This document shows, in pieces, positions 1 to 9,510 of a DNA stretch of 64,000 nucleotides. Positions within the stretch are counted from its first letter, which is position 1; every line of letters begins with the position of its first letter. The notes under the pieces are model-generated. The model was not told where the DNA came from. It saw only the letters and a list, made by a program, of their open reading frames with translations, and searched no databases. Position numbers and translations under genes: made by a program. The DNA is from Motilimonas sp. E26 (lineage in GTDB: Bacteria; Pseudomonadota; Gammaproteobacteria; Enterobacterales; CBDFNC01), in contig NZ_JAIBHJ010000014.1 in NCBI RefSeq assembly GCF_021278025.1, positions 1 to 64,000 on the forward strand, read 5' to 3'.

Positions 1-3000
1 GTCGCTGCCATCTGCTGTGCCATCAACCAATGACAAAGTTAACACACTGCCCACCGCCGCTTTACCCACATTAACCGCGAAGGTCGCTTGCTCACCTTCT
101 ATAACGTCAACGTTGTTGGCATTGGTGTTCGGGTTCACTATCAGGCTAGTAGTATCATTATCAGCAATAGTGGTGGTAACAACACTGTTGCCTTTAACGA
201 GGTTTTCAAAACCACCGCCAGTGGTGGTGCCTAACGTGACGTTAAATAGTTCATTACCTTCAGTCAACTCATCATCTTTAGTATCAACAGTAAAGTCTGT
301 GGAGGTGGAGCCTGCTTTGATCACTACATCTTGCGTTTGTGCAATCACATCACCGTTATCGGTGGTTATGTGGCCAGTAATTACTTGGACCGTTAAGTCT
401 GTTGCGGGCGCGTTATCAACGGCTATTGTATAAGTTGCACTTTCCCCTTCCACCACCGTCGTCGCACCACCTAAGGTTAAAGTGGCGTCTTCCGGCGTAG
501 GCGGCGTTACCACACTGTCGTCGGTAATAGTCGCGGTACCCGCTGCGTTTAAGATATTGGTGCTGCTAGCTAACTCAGCATTCAGTGAATAGGTTTCTGG
601 CGATTCTTTGATGATGTCATCAGTGGTTTGCGTGCGCACGAGCACTTCTTGGTCGCCGCCATTAGTCAAGACGACTTGGCCGTTTGATGCCGACCATGTT
701 TGGCCGCCATCTAAACTCACTTCAAAAGCGGCTTCATAGTCACTGCTATCCGCCGTGCCGTCAGCCAATGACAGGGTTAACACGCTACCCACAGCCGCTT
801 TACCCACGTTAACCGTGAAAGTCGCTTGCTCACCTTCTATAACGTCAACATTATTGGCATTCGTGTTGGGATTAACACTTAAGGTAGTATTACTATTATC
901 ATTATCAACAATAGTTGTTATGACAACGCTATTACCTTTAACGAGGTTATCAAAGTCACCACCAGTGGTTGTACCTAAAGTCACGCTATATTGCTCATTA
1001 CCCTCAGTTATAGCGTCGTCAATCGTATTGATAGAGAAAACCGTTGAGGTTGTGCCCGCTTTGATCACTACATCTTGCGTTTGTGCAGTCACGTCACCGT
1101 TATCAGTGGTTATGTGGCCAGTAATTACTTGTACGGCTAAGTCTGTGGATGGCGGTTTATCGACGCTCACGGTGTAGCTGGCATTTGTGCCTTCTTCTAC
1201 AACCGTTGCACCACTTAATGTTAATATCGTCGCTACTACGCCATCTGTAATAGTTGCCGTGCCTGAAGCTTGCAATGTGTCAGAAGCACTATCTAATTTA
1301 GCATTCAATAAATAGGTTTCTAGTGCTTCTTGGATCGTATCTTCAATCGTTTGTGTACGAACTAATACGGTTTGATCACCACCATTAGTTAGCACTACTT
1401 GTCCATTCGATGCCGACCATGTTAGGCCGCCATCTAAACTCACATCAAAAGTGGCTTCATAGTCAGAGCTATCCGCAGTGCCGTCAGCCAATGACAAAGT
1501 TAACACACTGCCTACCGCTGCTTTACCCACGTTTACAGTGAAGGTTGCTTGATCACCTTCTAGTACGTCAACGTTGTTAGCATTATTGTTAGGGTTCACT
1601 GTCAGGCTAGTGTTATCATTATCAATAATCGCTGTCGTAACAGCGCTATTGCCTTTAACTAAATTCTCAAAGCCACCGCCAGTGGTTGTACCTAAGGTAA
1701 CGTTATATTGCTCACTCCCCTCAGCAATAGCATCGTTTGTCGTATTGATCGAGAAATTCGTTGAGGTACTACCTGCTTTAATTACCACATTTTGGATTTG
1801 TGCTAGCACATCACCGTTATCAGTGGTGATGTGACCGGTGATCACTTGGACGGTTAAATCGGTCGCAGGCGCTTTATCCACACTCACGGTGTAGCTAGCA
1901 CTCGCCCCCTCAGCCACAATGGTAGCACCGCTTAAAGTTAGTCTGGCGGTGTCTTCTGTGCCGGGTACTCTATCGCTACCCGTTTGATCATTAATGGTGG
2001 TTTCGATTACCGAGTTACCTTTCACTAGGTGCTCGTAACTGCCGCCAGTCGTGCTACCCAATGATACGTTGAATTGCTCGCCGCTATCCGCAATGGCATC
2101 ATCTGAGGTGGCCACGGTGAAATTAGTTGATGTTGTTCCGGCTTGGATCACCACATTCTGCGTTTGTGCAATAACATCACCGTTATCGGTGGTAATGTGC
2201 CCTGTGATTACTTGTACGGTTAAGTTCGTGGCTGGCGCTTTATCCACGCTCACTGTATAGGTTGCACTTTCTCCTTCAACCACGTTAGTAGCACCACTTA
2301 AGGTTAAGGTAGCTGTGTCTACAAGGGTGGGCGGAGTCACCACACTGTCGTCGGTAATGGTCGCGGTACCCGATGCGCTCAAGGTATTTGTGCCACTAAC
2401 TAATTCAGCATTCAATGAGTAGGTTTCAGGCAACTCTTTGATGGCATCATCAATCGTCTGAGTGCGCACCAATACGGTTTGGTCACCACCATTGGTCAAC
2501 ACAACTTGGCCGTTTGACACAGCCCATGTTTGACCGTCATCTAAACTTACTTCATAAATGGCTTCATAATCTGAACCATCTGCCGTGCCGTCAGCAAGTA
2601 ATAAAGTTAACACGCTACCAACCGCAGCCTTGCCAACGTTAACCGCGAAAGTCGCCTGTTCACCTTCTAATACATCAATATTATTTGCATTGAGACCCGC
2701 GTTAACAACAAGTGATGTCTCGTCATTGTCAATAATATCTGTGGTCACGGAGCCTTGGTTTGGCTCGATTACAACCGCTTCGAATGCACCGTCATTATCG
2801 GTAATAGATTTAATTGAAACAGTAATCGTTTCTGTTGACTCAGGAAGTGCATCTTCAAGAGTGGTGAGGGTGAATTGACCTGAGCTGGCAGGCCCTGTTA
2901 ATACAACCGATGTAACACCTGTAAAATCAGAACCGTCTTCAGCAGTTCCCGTATATTCAAATTCAACCGTAATTGTTTTACCTGCAGGAATCGCCTGACT

Positions 3001-3999
3001 TAGTGTAATGTTATACGGCGATGTTGTTTCACCTTCTATCACCGACACTGGGCCATCTAAGCTGACAAATACCGTATCGCCTGCCTCAGGTGCTGGGGGG
3101 GGTGCGATAGCGTCCTCTCCAGCATCGTCATAAATAGTGCCATCAATTACCGCAACTTGGGTGTTATCACCTGTGACTAATGTGGCTTCAACTTGGAACG
3201 TTTCCGCTACTTCACGGATCGCATCATCTGTGGTATCAATGCGAACCATTACAACCGAACTACCGTCTAGTGCAATAGGTGTATCGGCATATTTATTCCA
3301 AGTCACCCCATTATCAATACTAATTTCAAAATCTGCATTGTAATCACTAATACTTAATGCTGAGCCATCTTTAACAACCAGAGACAATAAAGAGTCTTTT
3401 GCATTACTCACTAGCACTGAAAAGACGGCAAAATCTCCTTCAGAAACAGTTACATTCTGCGAGTTGATACTGGCGTCGGCTGAGGTTAAGATAACCGATG
3501 GAATAGTCGGAACACTAGGCACAATGTCTGCAGCTGGGATGGGATCAACTGAATCAGCGCTTTCTGGAACGGGAAAATCAATGCCATCTGTATCATAGCC
3601 TGCGCCAGATAGTAATTGCTCACCTGTTCTAGAAATACCTGAGCCACCGCTGATACTAGAGCCTGTAGCGGCCTCTTCACCTGCAGCTGGCGCTTCAAAA
3701 TCATCGAGCTGTGTTGGATCTGCACCAGCCAATAGGGCTTGCTGAAGCGCGGCAATTTCGCTTTCAACAGCGCTCGGTATATTGCTATCGCCATCACTCA
3801 CTGTTGCGGCTTGGAACACCTCAGGGTCGTCAACTGGCTCTAAGTCAAAAGCATCAAAATTCGTTGCTTCTATTACCTGACCGGGTTGGACTTTATCACC
3901 AAGCTTCAATAAGGTTTTAGAGCCATCACTATTAACTAAAAAAACCTTTCCATTTACAGCACTAACAACAGAAACTGACTTAACAGATAACGAAACCAT
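1..3999 (-). CDS. LapA-type giant repetitive adhesin, N-terminal part (C-terminus off window)
   Basis: The frame is open from the ATG at 3999 to the left edge, at least 1333 codons, with no stop. Residues 1-135 resemble the retention module of LapA-type type I secreted adhesins: a beta-rich start, ADPTQLDDFEAPAAG with PAAG at residues 104-107 (the LapG protease site is TAAG or PAAG), a Gly/Ser-rich linker, then RTGEQLLSGAGYDT. After this come an Ig-like domain (about 3500-3125), a Calx-beta-like domain (about 3080-2720), then alternating type A domains (VNPNTNANNVDVIEGEQATF) and type B domains (LTVQVITGHITTDNGD) in the order A B B A B A B A. Known family role: the protein stays anchored in the outer membrane until LapG cuts it under low c-di-GMP. 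GAGG lies just upstream of the ATG. The RTX secretion signal must lie beyond the window. Confidence 0.88.
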   Translation of the reverse strand, partial: MVSLSVKSVSVVSAVNGKVFLVNSDGSKTLLKLGDKVQPGQVIEATNFDAFDLEPVDDPEVFQAATVSDGDSNIPSAVESEIAALQQALLAGADPTQLDDFEAPAAGEEAATGSSISGGSGISRTGEQLLSGAGYDTDGIDFPVPESADSVDPIPAADIVPSVPTIPSVILTSADASINSQNVTVSEGDFAVFSVLVSNAKDSLLSLVVKDGSALSISDYNADFEISIDNGVTWNKYADTPIALDGSSVVMVRIDTTDDAIREVAETFQVEATLVTGDNTQVAVIDGTIYDDAGEDAIAPPPAPEAGDTVFVSLDGPVSVIEGETTSPYNITLSQAIPAGKTITVEFEYTGTAEDGSDFTGVTSVVLTGPASSGQFTLTTLEDALPESTETITVSIKSITDNDGAFEAVVIEPNQGSVTTDIIDNDETSLVVNAGLNANNIDVLEGEQATFAVNVGKAAVGSVLTLLLADGTADGSDYEAIYEVSLDDGQTWAVSNGQVVLTNGGDQTVLVRTQTIDDAIKELPETYSLNAELVSGTNTLSASGTATITDDSVVTPPTLVDTATLTLSGATNVVEGESATYTVSVDKAPATNLTVQVITGHITTDNGDVIAQTQNVVIQAGTTSTNFTVATSDDAIADSGEQFNVSLGSTTGGSYEHLVKGNSVIETTINDQTGSDRVPGTEDTARLTLSGATIVAEGASASYTVSVDKAPATDLTVQVITGHITTDNGDVLAQIQNVVIKAGSTSTNFSINTTNDAIAEGSEQYNVTLGTTTGGGFENLVKGNSAVTTAIIDNDNTSLTVNPNNNANNVDVLEGDQATFTVNVGKAAVGSVLTLSLADGTADSSDYEATFDVSLDGGLTWSASNGQVVLTNGGDQTVLVRTQTIEDTIQEALETYLLNAKLDSASDTLQASGTATITDGVVATILTLSGATVVEEGTNASYTVSVDKPPSTDLAVQVITGHITTDNGDVTAQTQDVVIKAGTTSTVFSINTIDDAITEGNEQYSVTLGTTTGGDFDNLVKGNSVVITTIVDNDNSNTTLSVNPNTNANNVDVIEGEQATFTVNVGKAAVGSVLTLSLADGTADSSDYEAAFEVSLDGGQTWSASNGQVVLTNGGDQEVLVRTQTTDDIIKESPETYSLNAELASSTNILNAAGTATITDDSVVTPPTPEDATLTLGGATTVVEGESATYTIAVDNAPATDLTVQVITGHITTDNGDVIAQTQDVVIKAGSTSTDFTVDTKDDELTEGNELFNVTLGTTTGGGFENLVKGNSVVTTTIADNDTTSLIVNPNTNANNVDVIEGEQATFAVNVGKAAVGSVLTLSLVDGTADGSD
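16..2700 (-). repeat. Tandem adhesin domain repeats (about 730-740 bp A+B unit)
   Basis: Inside the adhesin gene, near-identical blocks recur. The motif coding SLADGTADSSDYEA lies near 16-50, 755-790, 1485-1520 and 2585-2620. Spacing is about 735 bp for the first three. The last interval is about 1100 bp because two type B domains are adjacent there. Each full unit is one type A domain (about 120 residues) plus one type B domain (about 120 residues). High identity between units would allow copy-number change by recombination and makes short-read assembly here unreliable. Confidence 0.8.
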
Positions 4000-4342
4000 A
4001 GTTTTCCCTCGGTATTCCATTCAGGCTATCCAACGCTTTGGACCCAATCCATGGCCGCCTTACTATTCCTTTGTAGGTATCAATATTTTTACGTACTATA
4101 GTATGAATAACACTAATACTCAGGAGTCTATAACATATCCAAAACAGATAAAACATACACGGTCAATAACCTGAGTCAGTCTCACTTATGTAGAGTAAGT
4201 ATTAAGGTAATTATGCTACATGTCACATATATTATGGGCATAATAGCAGGTGGTGTATAGGCAGGAAAGAGAGTGAATTTAGCTTTAAAAGCAAAAAAGC
4301 CAGTCATTAAGACTGGCTTTTGCAATTTAATGACAGTTTAAA
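4000..4342. other. Intergenic region between adhesin start and fba end
   Basis: No coding region is supported here. It holds the adhesin promoter and leader (reading leftwards) and the fba terminator. A perfect 5-bp hairpin (TCCAA, loop AGCG, TTGGA on the minus strand) sits at 4029-4042, about 30 bases before the adhesin start and flanked by GGC/GCC, which hints at a structured leader. The remainder is AT-rich with no recognisable operator. Confidence 0.4.
4293..4322 (-). terminator. Rho-independent terminator of fba
   Basis: AAAAGCCAGTC at 4295-4305 pairs with GACTGGCTTTT at 4311-4321 around a five-base loop, with a T-run on the minus strand. It lies about 20 bases past the fba stop. The stem also has T residues on the plus side. 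Confidence 0.85.
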
Positions 4343-5419
4343 TTATAAAACGTCGATTGCGTTTAGGTCAGAGAATGCTTTCTCAAGACGAGTAACCATA
4401 GAAGATTGACCAGCACGTAACCAAACGCGAGGATCGTAGTATTTCTTGTTAGGTGCGTCAGGACCCGTTGGGTTACCGATTTGACCTTGTAGGTATTCAC
4501 GGTTAGCCGCTTCGTATTGACGAATGCCATCCCAAGTTGCCCATTGCGTATCAGTATCGATGTTCATTTTGATAACACCGTAGCCGATTGACTCTTGGAT
4601 TTCTGCTTCAGTTGAACCAGAACCACCGTGGAATACAAAGTTAAGTGCATTTGGCGCAATACCGAATTTCTCAGCACAGTAAGCTTGAGAGTCACGTAGG
4701 ATAGTCGGCGTTAGTTTAACGTTACCTGGCTTGTATACACCGTGTACGTTACCGAAAGAAGCAGCGATAGTGAAACGTGGGCTAACTGCGCTTAGTTTCT
4801 CGTATGCATATGCAACATCTTCTGGTTTAGTGTATAGCTCAGACTCATCCATATCAGAGTTGTCTACGCCGTCTTCTTCACCACCAGTACAGCCTAGTTC
4901 GATTTCTAGTGTCATGTTCATCTTAGCCATACGCGCTAGGTATTTAGCACAGATTTCGATGTTTTCTTCTAGTGATTCTTCAGATAGGTCGATCATGTGT
5001 GAAGAGAAAAGTGGCTTACCAGTTTGTGCGAAGAACTCTTCACCCGCATCTAATAGACCGTCGATCCATGGTAGTAGTTTTTTAGCAGCGTGGTCAGTAT
5101 GAAGAATAACAGGTACGCCGTAAGAGGCAGCAACTGCGTGAACGTATTTAGCACCCGCTACTGCACCAAGAATCTGTGCGCCTTGACCTTCAAGTTTCAC
5201 GCCTTTACCAGCGAAGAAACCAGCACCGCCATTAGAAAACTGAACTACAACTGGCGCTTTAACCTTAGCAGCGGCTTCTAATACACCGTTGATTGAGTCA
5301 GTGTTAACTACGTTAACCGCAGGAAGAGCGAATTTGTTTGCTTTAGCGATTTCGAATACTTTTTGTACGTCGTCGCCAGAGATAACACCTGGTTTTACAA
5401 AATCAAAGATCTTAGACAT
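4343..5419 (-). CDS. fbaA: Class II fructose-bisphosphate aldolase
   Basis: Cleaves fructose 1,6-bisphosphate to dihydroxyacetone phosphate and glyceraldehyde 3-phosphate, and runs in reverse in gluconeogenesis; cytosolic and zinc dependent. The 358 residues match the roughly 359-residue E. coli FbaA type. The catalytic and zinc residues fall on the E. coli numbering: D109 and H110 in HTDHAAKKLL, H226 in GNVHGVYKPG, H264 in FVFHGGSGST, and the acidic zinc-loop stretch ELGCTGGEEDG near 174-184. It follows pgk with 106 bases between them that contain the pgk terminator, so it may have its own promoter or rely on read-through. Confidence 0.97.
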   Translation of the reverse strand: MSKIFDFVKPGVISGDDVQKVFEIAKANKFALPAVNVVNTDSINGVLEAAAKVKAPVVVQFSNGGAGFFAGKGVKLEGQGAQILGAVAGAKYVHAVAASYGVPVILHTDHAAKKLLPWIDGLLDAGEEFFAQTGKPLFSSHMIDLSEESLEENIEICAKYLARMAKMNMTLEIELGCTGGEEDGVDNSDMDESELYTKPEDVAYAYEKLSAVSPRFTIAASFGNVHGVYKPGNVKLTPTILRDSQAYCAEKFGIAPNALNFVFHGGSGSTEAEIQESIGYGVIKMNIDTDTQWATWDGIRQYEAANREYLQGQIGNPTGPDAPNKKYYDPRVWLRAGQSSMVTRLEKAFSDLNAIDVL

Positions 5420-5490
5420 GAATATAATCCTATTTATCTGTCACACTGAATAAAAGATTTTCGGCGCACATTATACACAAAAGCACGCCA

Positions 5491-5517
5491 TAAAAAACGG
5501 GGGCATGAGCCCCCGTT
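5491..5517 (-). terminator. Rho-independent terminator between pgk and fba
   Basis: AACGGGGGC at 5496-5504 pairs with GCCCCCGTT at 5509-5517 around an ATGA loop. It is followed on the minus strand by a run of six T. It lies 9 bases after the pgk stop. Confidence 0.88.
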
Positions 5518-5525
5518 CTATTTAA

Positions 5526-6692
5526 TTACGCACGCGACTCAAGCATCGCGACAGCTGGAAGTACTTTACCTTCAACAAACTCAAGGAAAGCACCGCCACC
5601 AGTTGAAATGTAAGACACTTGGTCTTTAATACCAAACTTATCGATAGCCGCTAGTGTGTCACCACCGCCCGCGATAGAAAAACCTTCGCTCTCAGCAATT
5701 GCTTGAGCAATCACTTTAGTACCGTTAGCAAAGTTTTCAAATTCAAATACGCCAACAGGGCCATTCCAAAGAATTGTTTTAGCTTCACGAATGACCTTAG
5801 CAAGTGCTTCTGCTGAGTCAGGACCTAAATCGAAGATCATATCTTCGTCAGCAACATCACTAGCAGCCTTAATAGTGCCTACTGCTGTTTCTGAGAACTC
5901 AGTACCCACAACAACATCTGTCGCCACAGGAATAGCACACTCTTTCATTAGTTTTTGTGCTGTAGGGATCAAGTCTTCTTCACATAGAGACTTGCCAACA
6001 TTTTTGCCTTCAGCAGCAATGAAAGTGTTTGCAATACCGCCACCAACAACTAGTTGGTCAGCAATTTTAGAAAGGGATTCAAGCACTGTTAGTTTAGTTG
6101 ACACTTTAGAGCCACCCACAATCGCAATCATTGGACGTGCGGGCTTATCCATTGCCTTGCCTAATGCTTCAAGCTCAGCAGCAAGAAGAGGACCGGCACA
6201 TGCTACTTCAGCAAATTTTGCAATACCGTGAGTCGACGCTTGTGCACGGTGAGCCGTACCAAATGCATCCATTACGTAAACGTCACATAGCGCAGCAAGT
6301 TGCTTGCTTAATGCTTCGTCATCTTTTTTCTCACCTTTGTTAAAGCGAACGTTTTCAAGAACAACCACTTCGCCTTCATTTACTTCAAGGCCGTTTAGGT
6401 AATCTGTTGCTAAACGCACAGGCACATCTAATGCTTCGTTTAGGTAATCAACAACAGGTTGTAGGGTAAAAGGAGCATTCTCTTCAGCGGTACCACCTTC
6501 AACAGGACGGCCTAGGTGAGAAGTGATCATAACTTTAGCGCCTTTTTCTAGGGCTAATTTGATGGTTGGAATTGACGCTAGAATACGTGCGTCAGATGAT
6601 ACTTTGCCGTCTTTAATTGGCACATTAAGATCTTGACGAATAAAAACACGTTTGCCGGCTAAATCCTGTTCAACCATTTTTTTTACTGACAT
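5526..6692 (-). CDS. pgk: Phosphoglycerate kinase
   Basis: Converts 1,3-bisphosphoglycerate and ADP to 3-phosphoglycerate and ATP in cytosolic glycolysis. The 388 residues match the bacterial family length. Signatures in order: [11 protein letters not shown] (residues about 19-29), [10 protein letters not shown], the GGSKVSTKL stretch near residue 195, [21 protein letters not shown], and the C-terminal nucleotide-binding glycines [13 protein letters not shown] and [10 protein letters not shown]. It is encoded between tkt and fba, as in many Gammaproteobacteria, but epd, which usually precedes pgk there, is absent. A long leader (about 520 bases to tkt) carries a hairpin near 6737-6754. Confidence 0.97.
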   Translation of the reverse strand: MSVKKMVEQDLAGKRVFIRQDLNVPIKDGKVSSDARILASIPTIKLALEKGAKVMITSHLGRPVEGGTAEENAPFTLQPVVDYLNEALDVPVRLATDYLNGLEVNEGEVVVLENVRFNKGEKKDDEALSKQLAALCDVYVMDAFGTAHRAQASTHGIAKFAEVACAGPLLAAELEALGKAMDKPARPMIAIVGGSKVSTKLTVLESLSKIADQLVVGGGIANTFIAAEGKNVGKSLCEEDLIPTAQKLMKECAIPVATDVVVGTEFSETAVGTIKAASDVADEDMIFDLGPDSAEALAKVIREAKTILWNGPVGVFEFENFANGTKVIAQAIAESEGFSIAGGGDTLAAIDKFGIKDQVSYISTGGGAFLEFVEGKVLPAVAMLESRA

Positions 6693-6735
6693 GTTCTGTC
6701 CTCTAACTGTAAGTTATGAAAATTAAAATCAACAC

Positions 6736-6755
6736 AGGAAAACGCCTGTTTTCCT
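6736..6755 (-). promoter_or_regulatory. Hairpin in the pgk leader
   Basis: An 8-bp perfect stem (AGGAAAAC/GTTTTCCT) closes a four-base loop 44 bases before the pgk start. No T-run follows, so it is not a terminator. It may stabilise or regulate the mRNA; that is inference. Confidence 0.35.
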
Positions 6756-6821
6756 TTATAAACTCTAAAAGCTGTATCTAACTAATGCCTTTTATTAGGC
6801 ACCAATTTGGTTACATTTAGC

Positions 6822-6835
6822 TTGATTTACATCAG
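6822..6835. promoter_or_regulatory. Possible FNR-type site upstream of pgk
   Basis: TTGATTTACATCAG differs at one base from the FNR/EtrA consensus TTGAT-N4-ATCAA and is centred about 136 bases before the pgk start. One-mismatch matches are expected by chance about twice in 64 kb, so the support comes mainly from its intergenic position. Confidence 0.3.
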
Positions 6836-7165
6836 TAACTGTAACTTTTTTTCTTTTTTGTCGTTTAAATGCCATTTATTCTGATTTTGTCGACCTCTAG
6901 TACACACGAAGAAAGCAACATATCACACGCAATAAAACAACATATCCACCACTTATAGCTTAATAAAACCTGAATAGGCAGAATTAAATATCACCATTCC
7001 ACTAATTGGCGTTATTTTTTGACAAAATAAACGAATTAGCATTGGCAAAATCTGTAGTAATACTACCACATTATTTTGAAATCACACTAGCTAGCACAAA
7101 AAATGAAGTGGCTATGATTACCGCTACAGGGCAAGAAAACATCAACGAGAGGGAAAGCACAATAA

Positions 7166-7195
7166 AAAAGGCCGCTTATTATAAGCGGCCTTTTA
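7166..7195 (-). terminator. Rho-independent terminator of tkt
   Basis: AGGCCGCTT at 7169-7177 pairs with AAGCGGCCT at 7183-7191. A T-run follows on the minus strand (six A at 7164-7169 on the plus strand). It is about 25 bases past the tkt stop. Confidence 0.87.
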
Positions 7196-7214
7196 TTAGA
7201 CAGGTAATAGCAGC

Positions 7215-9206
7215 TTAAAGGCTTAACGCCTGCTCCACTACATTTTCAACGGTGAAGCCAAACATCTTAAATAGTTCGCCAGCAGGAGCTGATTCACCAA
7301 AGGTAGTCATACCGACAATCTTGCCGTTCAGACCAACGTACTTGTACCAGTAATCTGCAATACCAGCTTCCACAGCCACACGTTGTGTTACTGCTGATGG
7401 TAATACAGACTCTTTGTATGCTGCGCTTTGCGCATCAAAAACGTCAGTACAAGGCATAGATACCACGCGAACCGCTTTACCTTGAGCCGTTAACTCTTTC
7501 GCAGCAGCGACCGCTAGCTCAACCTCTGAGCCCGTTGCAATCAGGATAATGTCCGCTTGGCCATCACAATCAACTAATACGTAGCCACCTTTTGCTGCAT
7601 CAGCAAGTTGCTGTGCATCACGCGCTTGTGGCGCAAGGTTTTGACGACTGAAGATCAATGCAGTTGGGCCATCAACACGCTCAATCGCGTATTTCCAAGC
7701 AATAGCAGATTCAACCGAATCACATGGGCGCCAAGTGCTCATATTAGGAGTTAAACGTAAGCTAGCAATTTGCTCAACCGGTTGGTGGGTAGGGCCATCT
7801 TCGCCAAGACCAATAGAGTCATGAGTGTAAACGTGGATAGCGCGTTGCTTCATTAATGCTGCCATACGCAGCGCGTTACGCGCATATTCCATAAACATCA
7901 GGAATGTTGCACCGTAAGTCACAAAACCACCGTGCAGAGCAATACCGTTCATAATGGCAGACATACCAAATTCACGTACGCCATAATGAATGTAGTTACC
8001 ACTAGCATCTGTTGCTTCTAACGCTTTTGAACCCGACCACATAGTTAGATTAGAAGGTGCAAGGTCAGCAGAGCCACCCATGATTTCAGGCAACAATGCA
8101 CCAAATGCTTCTAAACAGTTTTGCGATGCTTTACGTGTTGCTACGTTTGGCTGGTCAGCCTGTAGTGCAGCGATGTAAGCTGTTGACTTCTCTTCCCAGT
8201 CACTAGGTAGTTGATTGTTAACACGACGTTCAAATTCAACAGCTAGCTCAGGGTAGGCCGCTTTGTAAGCTGCAAATTTTTCATTCCAAGCTGCTTCTGC
8301 AGCCGTGCCTGAATCTTTGTTATCCCATTCACCATAAACATCAGCTGGAATATCAAATGCTTCGTGCTTCCAACCTAGGAATTCACGCGCTGCTTTAATT
8401 TCATCTGCGCCTAATGGAGCGCCGTGACAATCGTGACCACCTTGTTTGTTTGGTGAACCATAACCAATAATCGTTTTACAACAGATTAATGTAGGACGCT
8501 TAGTTTCAGCTTGAGCCGCTTCGATCGCCGCTTTAATCGCCGTTGCATCATGGCCATCAACACCTGCAATAACATGCCAGCCGTAAGCTTCGAAACGCTT
8601 CGGCGTATCGTCAGTAAACCAGCCTTCTACGTCACCGTCGATTGAAATACCGTTGTCATCCCAAAAACCAATCAACTTGCCTAGACCTAATGTACCGGCT
8701 AGTGAACAAGCTTCATGAGAGATACCTTCCATTAAACAACCGTCGCCCATGAAAGCGTAAGTGTAATGGTCAACCACATCGAAATTATCACGGTTAAACT
8801 GAGCAGCCAGTGCTTTTTCCGCTAAAGCCATACCAACAGCATTAGTGATACCTTGGCCGAGTGGACCAGTAGTGGTTTCAACGCCTGGTGCATAGCCGTA
8901 TTCTGGGTGCCCCGGTGTTTTTGAGTGTAGCTGACGGAAATTCTTCAGATCATCAATAGATAGGTCATAACCTGATAGATGCAATAGAGAATAAAGCAGC
9001 ATAGAGCCATGGCCATTTGATAACACGAAACGGTCACGATCCGCCCAGTTAGGGTTAGTTGGGTTGTGCTTTAAAAAGTCACGCCATAGCACTTCTGCTA
9101 TGTCGGCCATCCCCATAGGGGCGCCAGGGTGACCAGAATTGGCCTTTTGAACTGCATCCATACTAAGAGCACGAATGGCATTTGCTAGTTCATTACGAGA
9201 AGGCAT
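7215..9206 (-). CDS. tkt: Transketolase
   Basis: Thiamine diphosphate enzyme of the non-oxidative pentose phosphate pathway. It moves two-carbon units between ketose and aldose phosphates; cytosolic. The 663 residues equal the E. coli TktA length. Visible motifs: [17 protein letters not shown] near residue 24, [14 protein letters not shown] near 64, the thiamine diphosphate motif GDGCLMEG...[10 protein letters not shown] near 154-190, and [19 protein letters not shown] with the catalytic glutamate region near 411. It is divergent from the CLC gene across a 304-base gap. Together with talB (19134-20087) it supplies the non-oxidative pathway. Confidence 0.97.
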   Translation of the reverse strand: MPSRNELANAIRALSMDAVQKANSGHPGAPMGMADIAEVLWRDFLKHNPTNPNWADRDRFVLSNGHGSMLLYSLLHLSGYDLSIDDLKNFRQLHSKTPGHPEYGYAPGVETTTGPLGQGITNAVGMALAEKALAAQFNRDNFDVVDHYTYAFMGDGCLMEGISHEACSLAGTLGLGKLIGFWDDNGISIDGDVEGWFTDDTPKRFEAYGWHVIAGVDGHDATAIKAAIEAAQAETKRPTLICCKTIIGYGSPNKQGGHDCHGAPLGADEIKAAREFLGWKHEAFDIPADVYGEWDNKDSGTAAEAAWNEKFAAYKAAYPELAVEFERRVNNQLPSDWEEKSTAYIAALQADQPNVATRKASQNCLEAFGALLPEIMGGSADLAPSNLTMWSGSKALEATDASGNYIHYGVREFGMSAIMNGIALHGGFVTYGATFLMFMEYARNALRMAALMKQRAIHVYTHDSIGLGEDGPTHQPVEQIASLRLTPNMSTWRPCDSVESAIAWKYAIERVDGPTALIFSRQNLAPQARDAQQLADAAKGGYVLVDCDGQADIILIATGSEVELAVAAAKELTAQGKAVRVVSMPCTDVFDAQSAAYKESVLPSAVTQRVAVEAGIADYWYKYVGLNGKIVGMTTFGESAPAGELFKMFGFTVENVVEQALSL

Positions 9207-9510
9207 GAGATCTCCTGCATTAATCTAAGTGTTGCTTGGATTTGGGGTTTCTGGTTGATAAACAAGCTTTACTTAGATTGAAAAAGTAAGACCTGTATTT
9301 TCGAACCAATATAGAGGGGTCGTATTCTCCCAAGATGCCTGAGCTAGTGCAATCTTCTTTTGTAAAAAAAATAAGCAATTTAGCAAAATAACGAAACTGT
9401 CAAACATTCTTAACCTATGCTGTTGTCAGCGAAGCCTATTAATCAACTATCATTTAGCCTAAAATATACCCGCTTTAAAGAACCTATCAGATTGTTAAAT
9501 AAGAGTAATA
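9207..9510. other. Divergent promoter region between tkt and the CLC gene
   Basis: 304 bases with no coding frame that I can support. It must hold the leftward tkt promoter and the rightward promoter of the CLC gene. No clear operator or conserved structure was recognised. Confidence 0.4.

Larger units (their letters stand above)
6693..7214. other. 522-base gap upstream of pgk, site where epd is often found
   Basis: This holds the pgk leader and promoter region and, at its right end, the tkt terminator. An AT-rich frame on the plus strand (7006-7218) begins with TTG, lacks a ribosome binding site and runs through the tkt terminator into tkt, so I do not call it a gene. I see no remnant of epd. 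Confidence 0.5.

Noticed and set aside
17-3343. A series of plus-strand frames (17-433, 755-1177, 1574-1834, 2051-2260, 2585-2878, 3137-3343)
   Set aside because: They are regular shadows of the repetitive adhesin on the minus strand. Their spacing and similarity come from the repeat units.
4000-4110. c-di-GMP-I riboswitch upstream of the adhesin
   Set aside because: The conserved GGGCAAACC and GACGCAAAGCC elements are not present. Kept only as an unclassified possible structured leader.
7006-7218. 70-codon plus-strand frame upstream of pgk
   Set aside because: TTG start, no ribosome binding site, and it passes through the tkt terminator and into the tkt stop.
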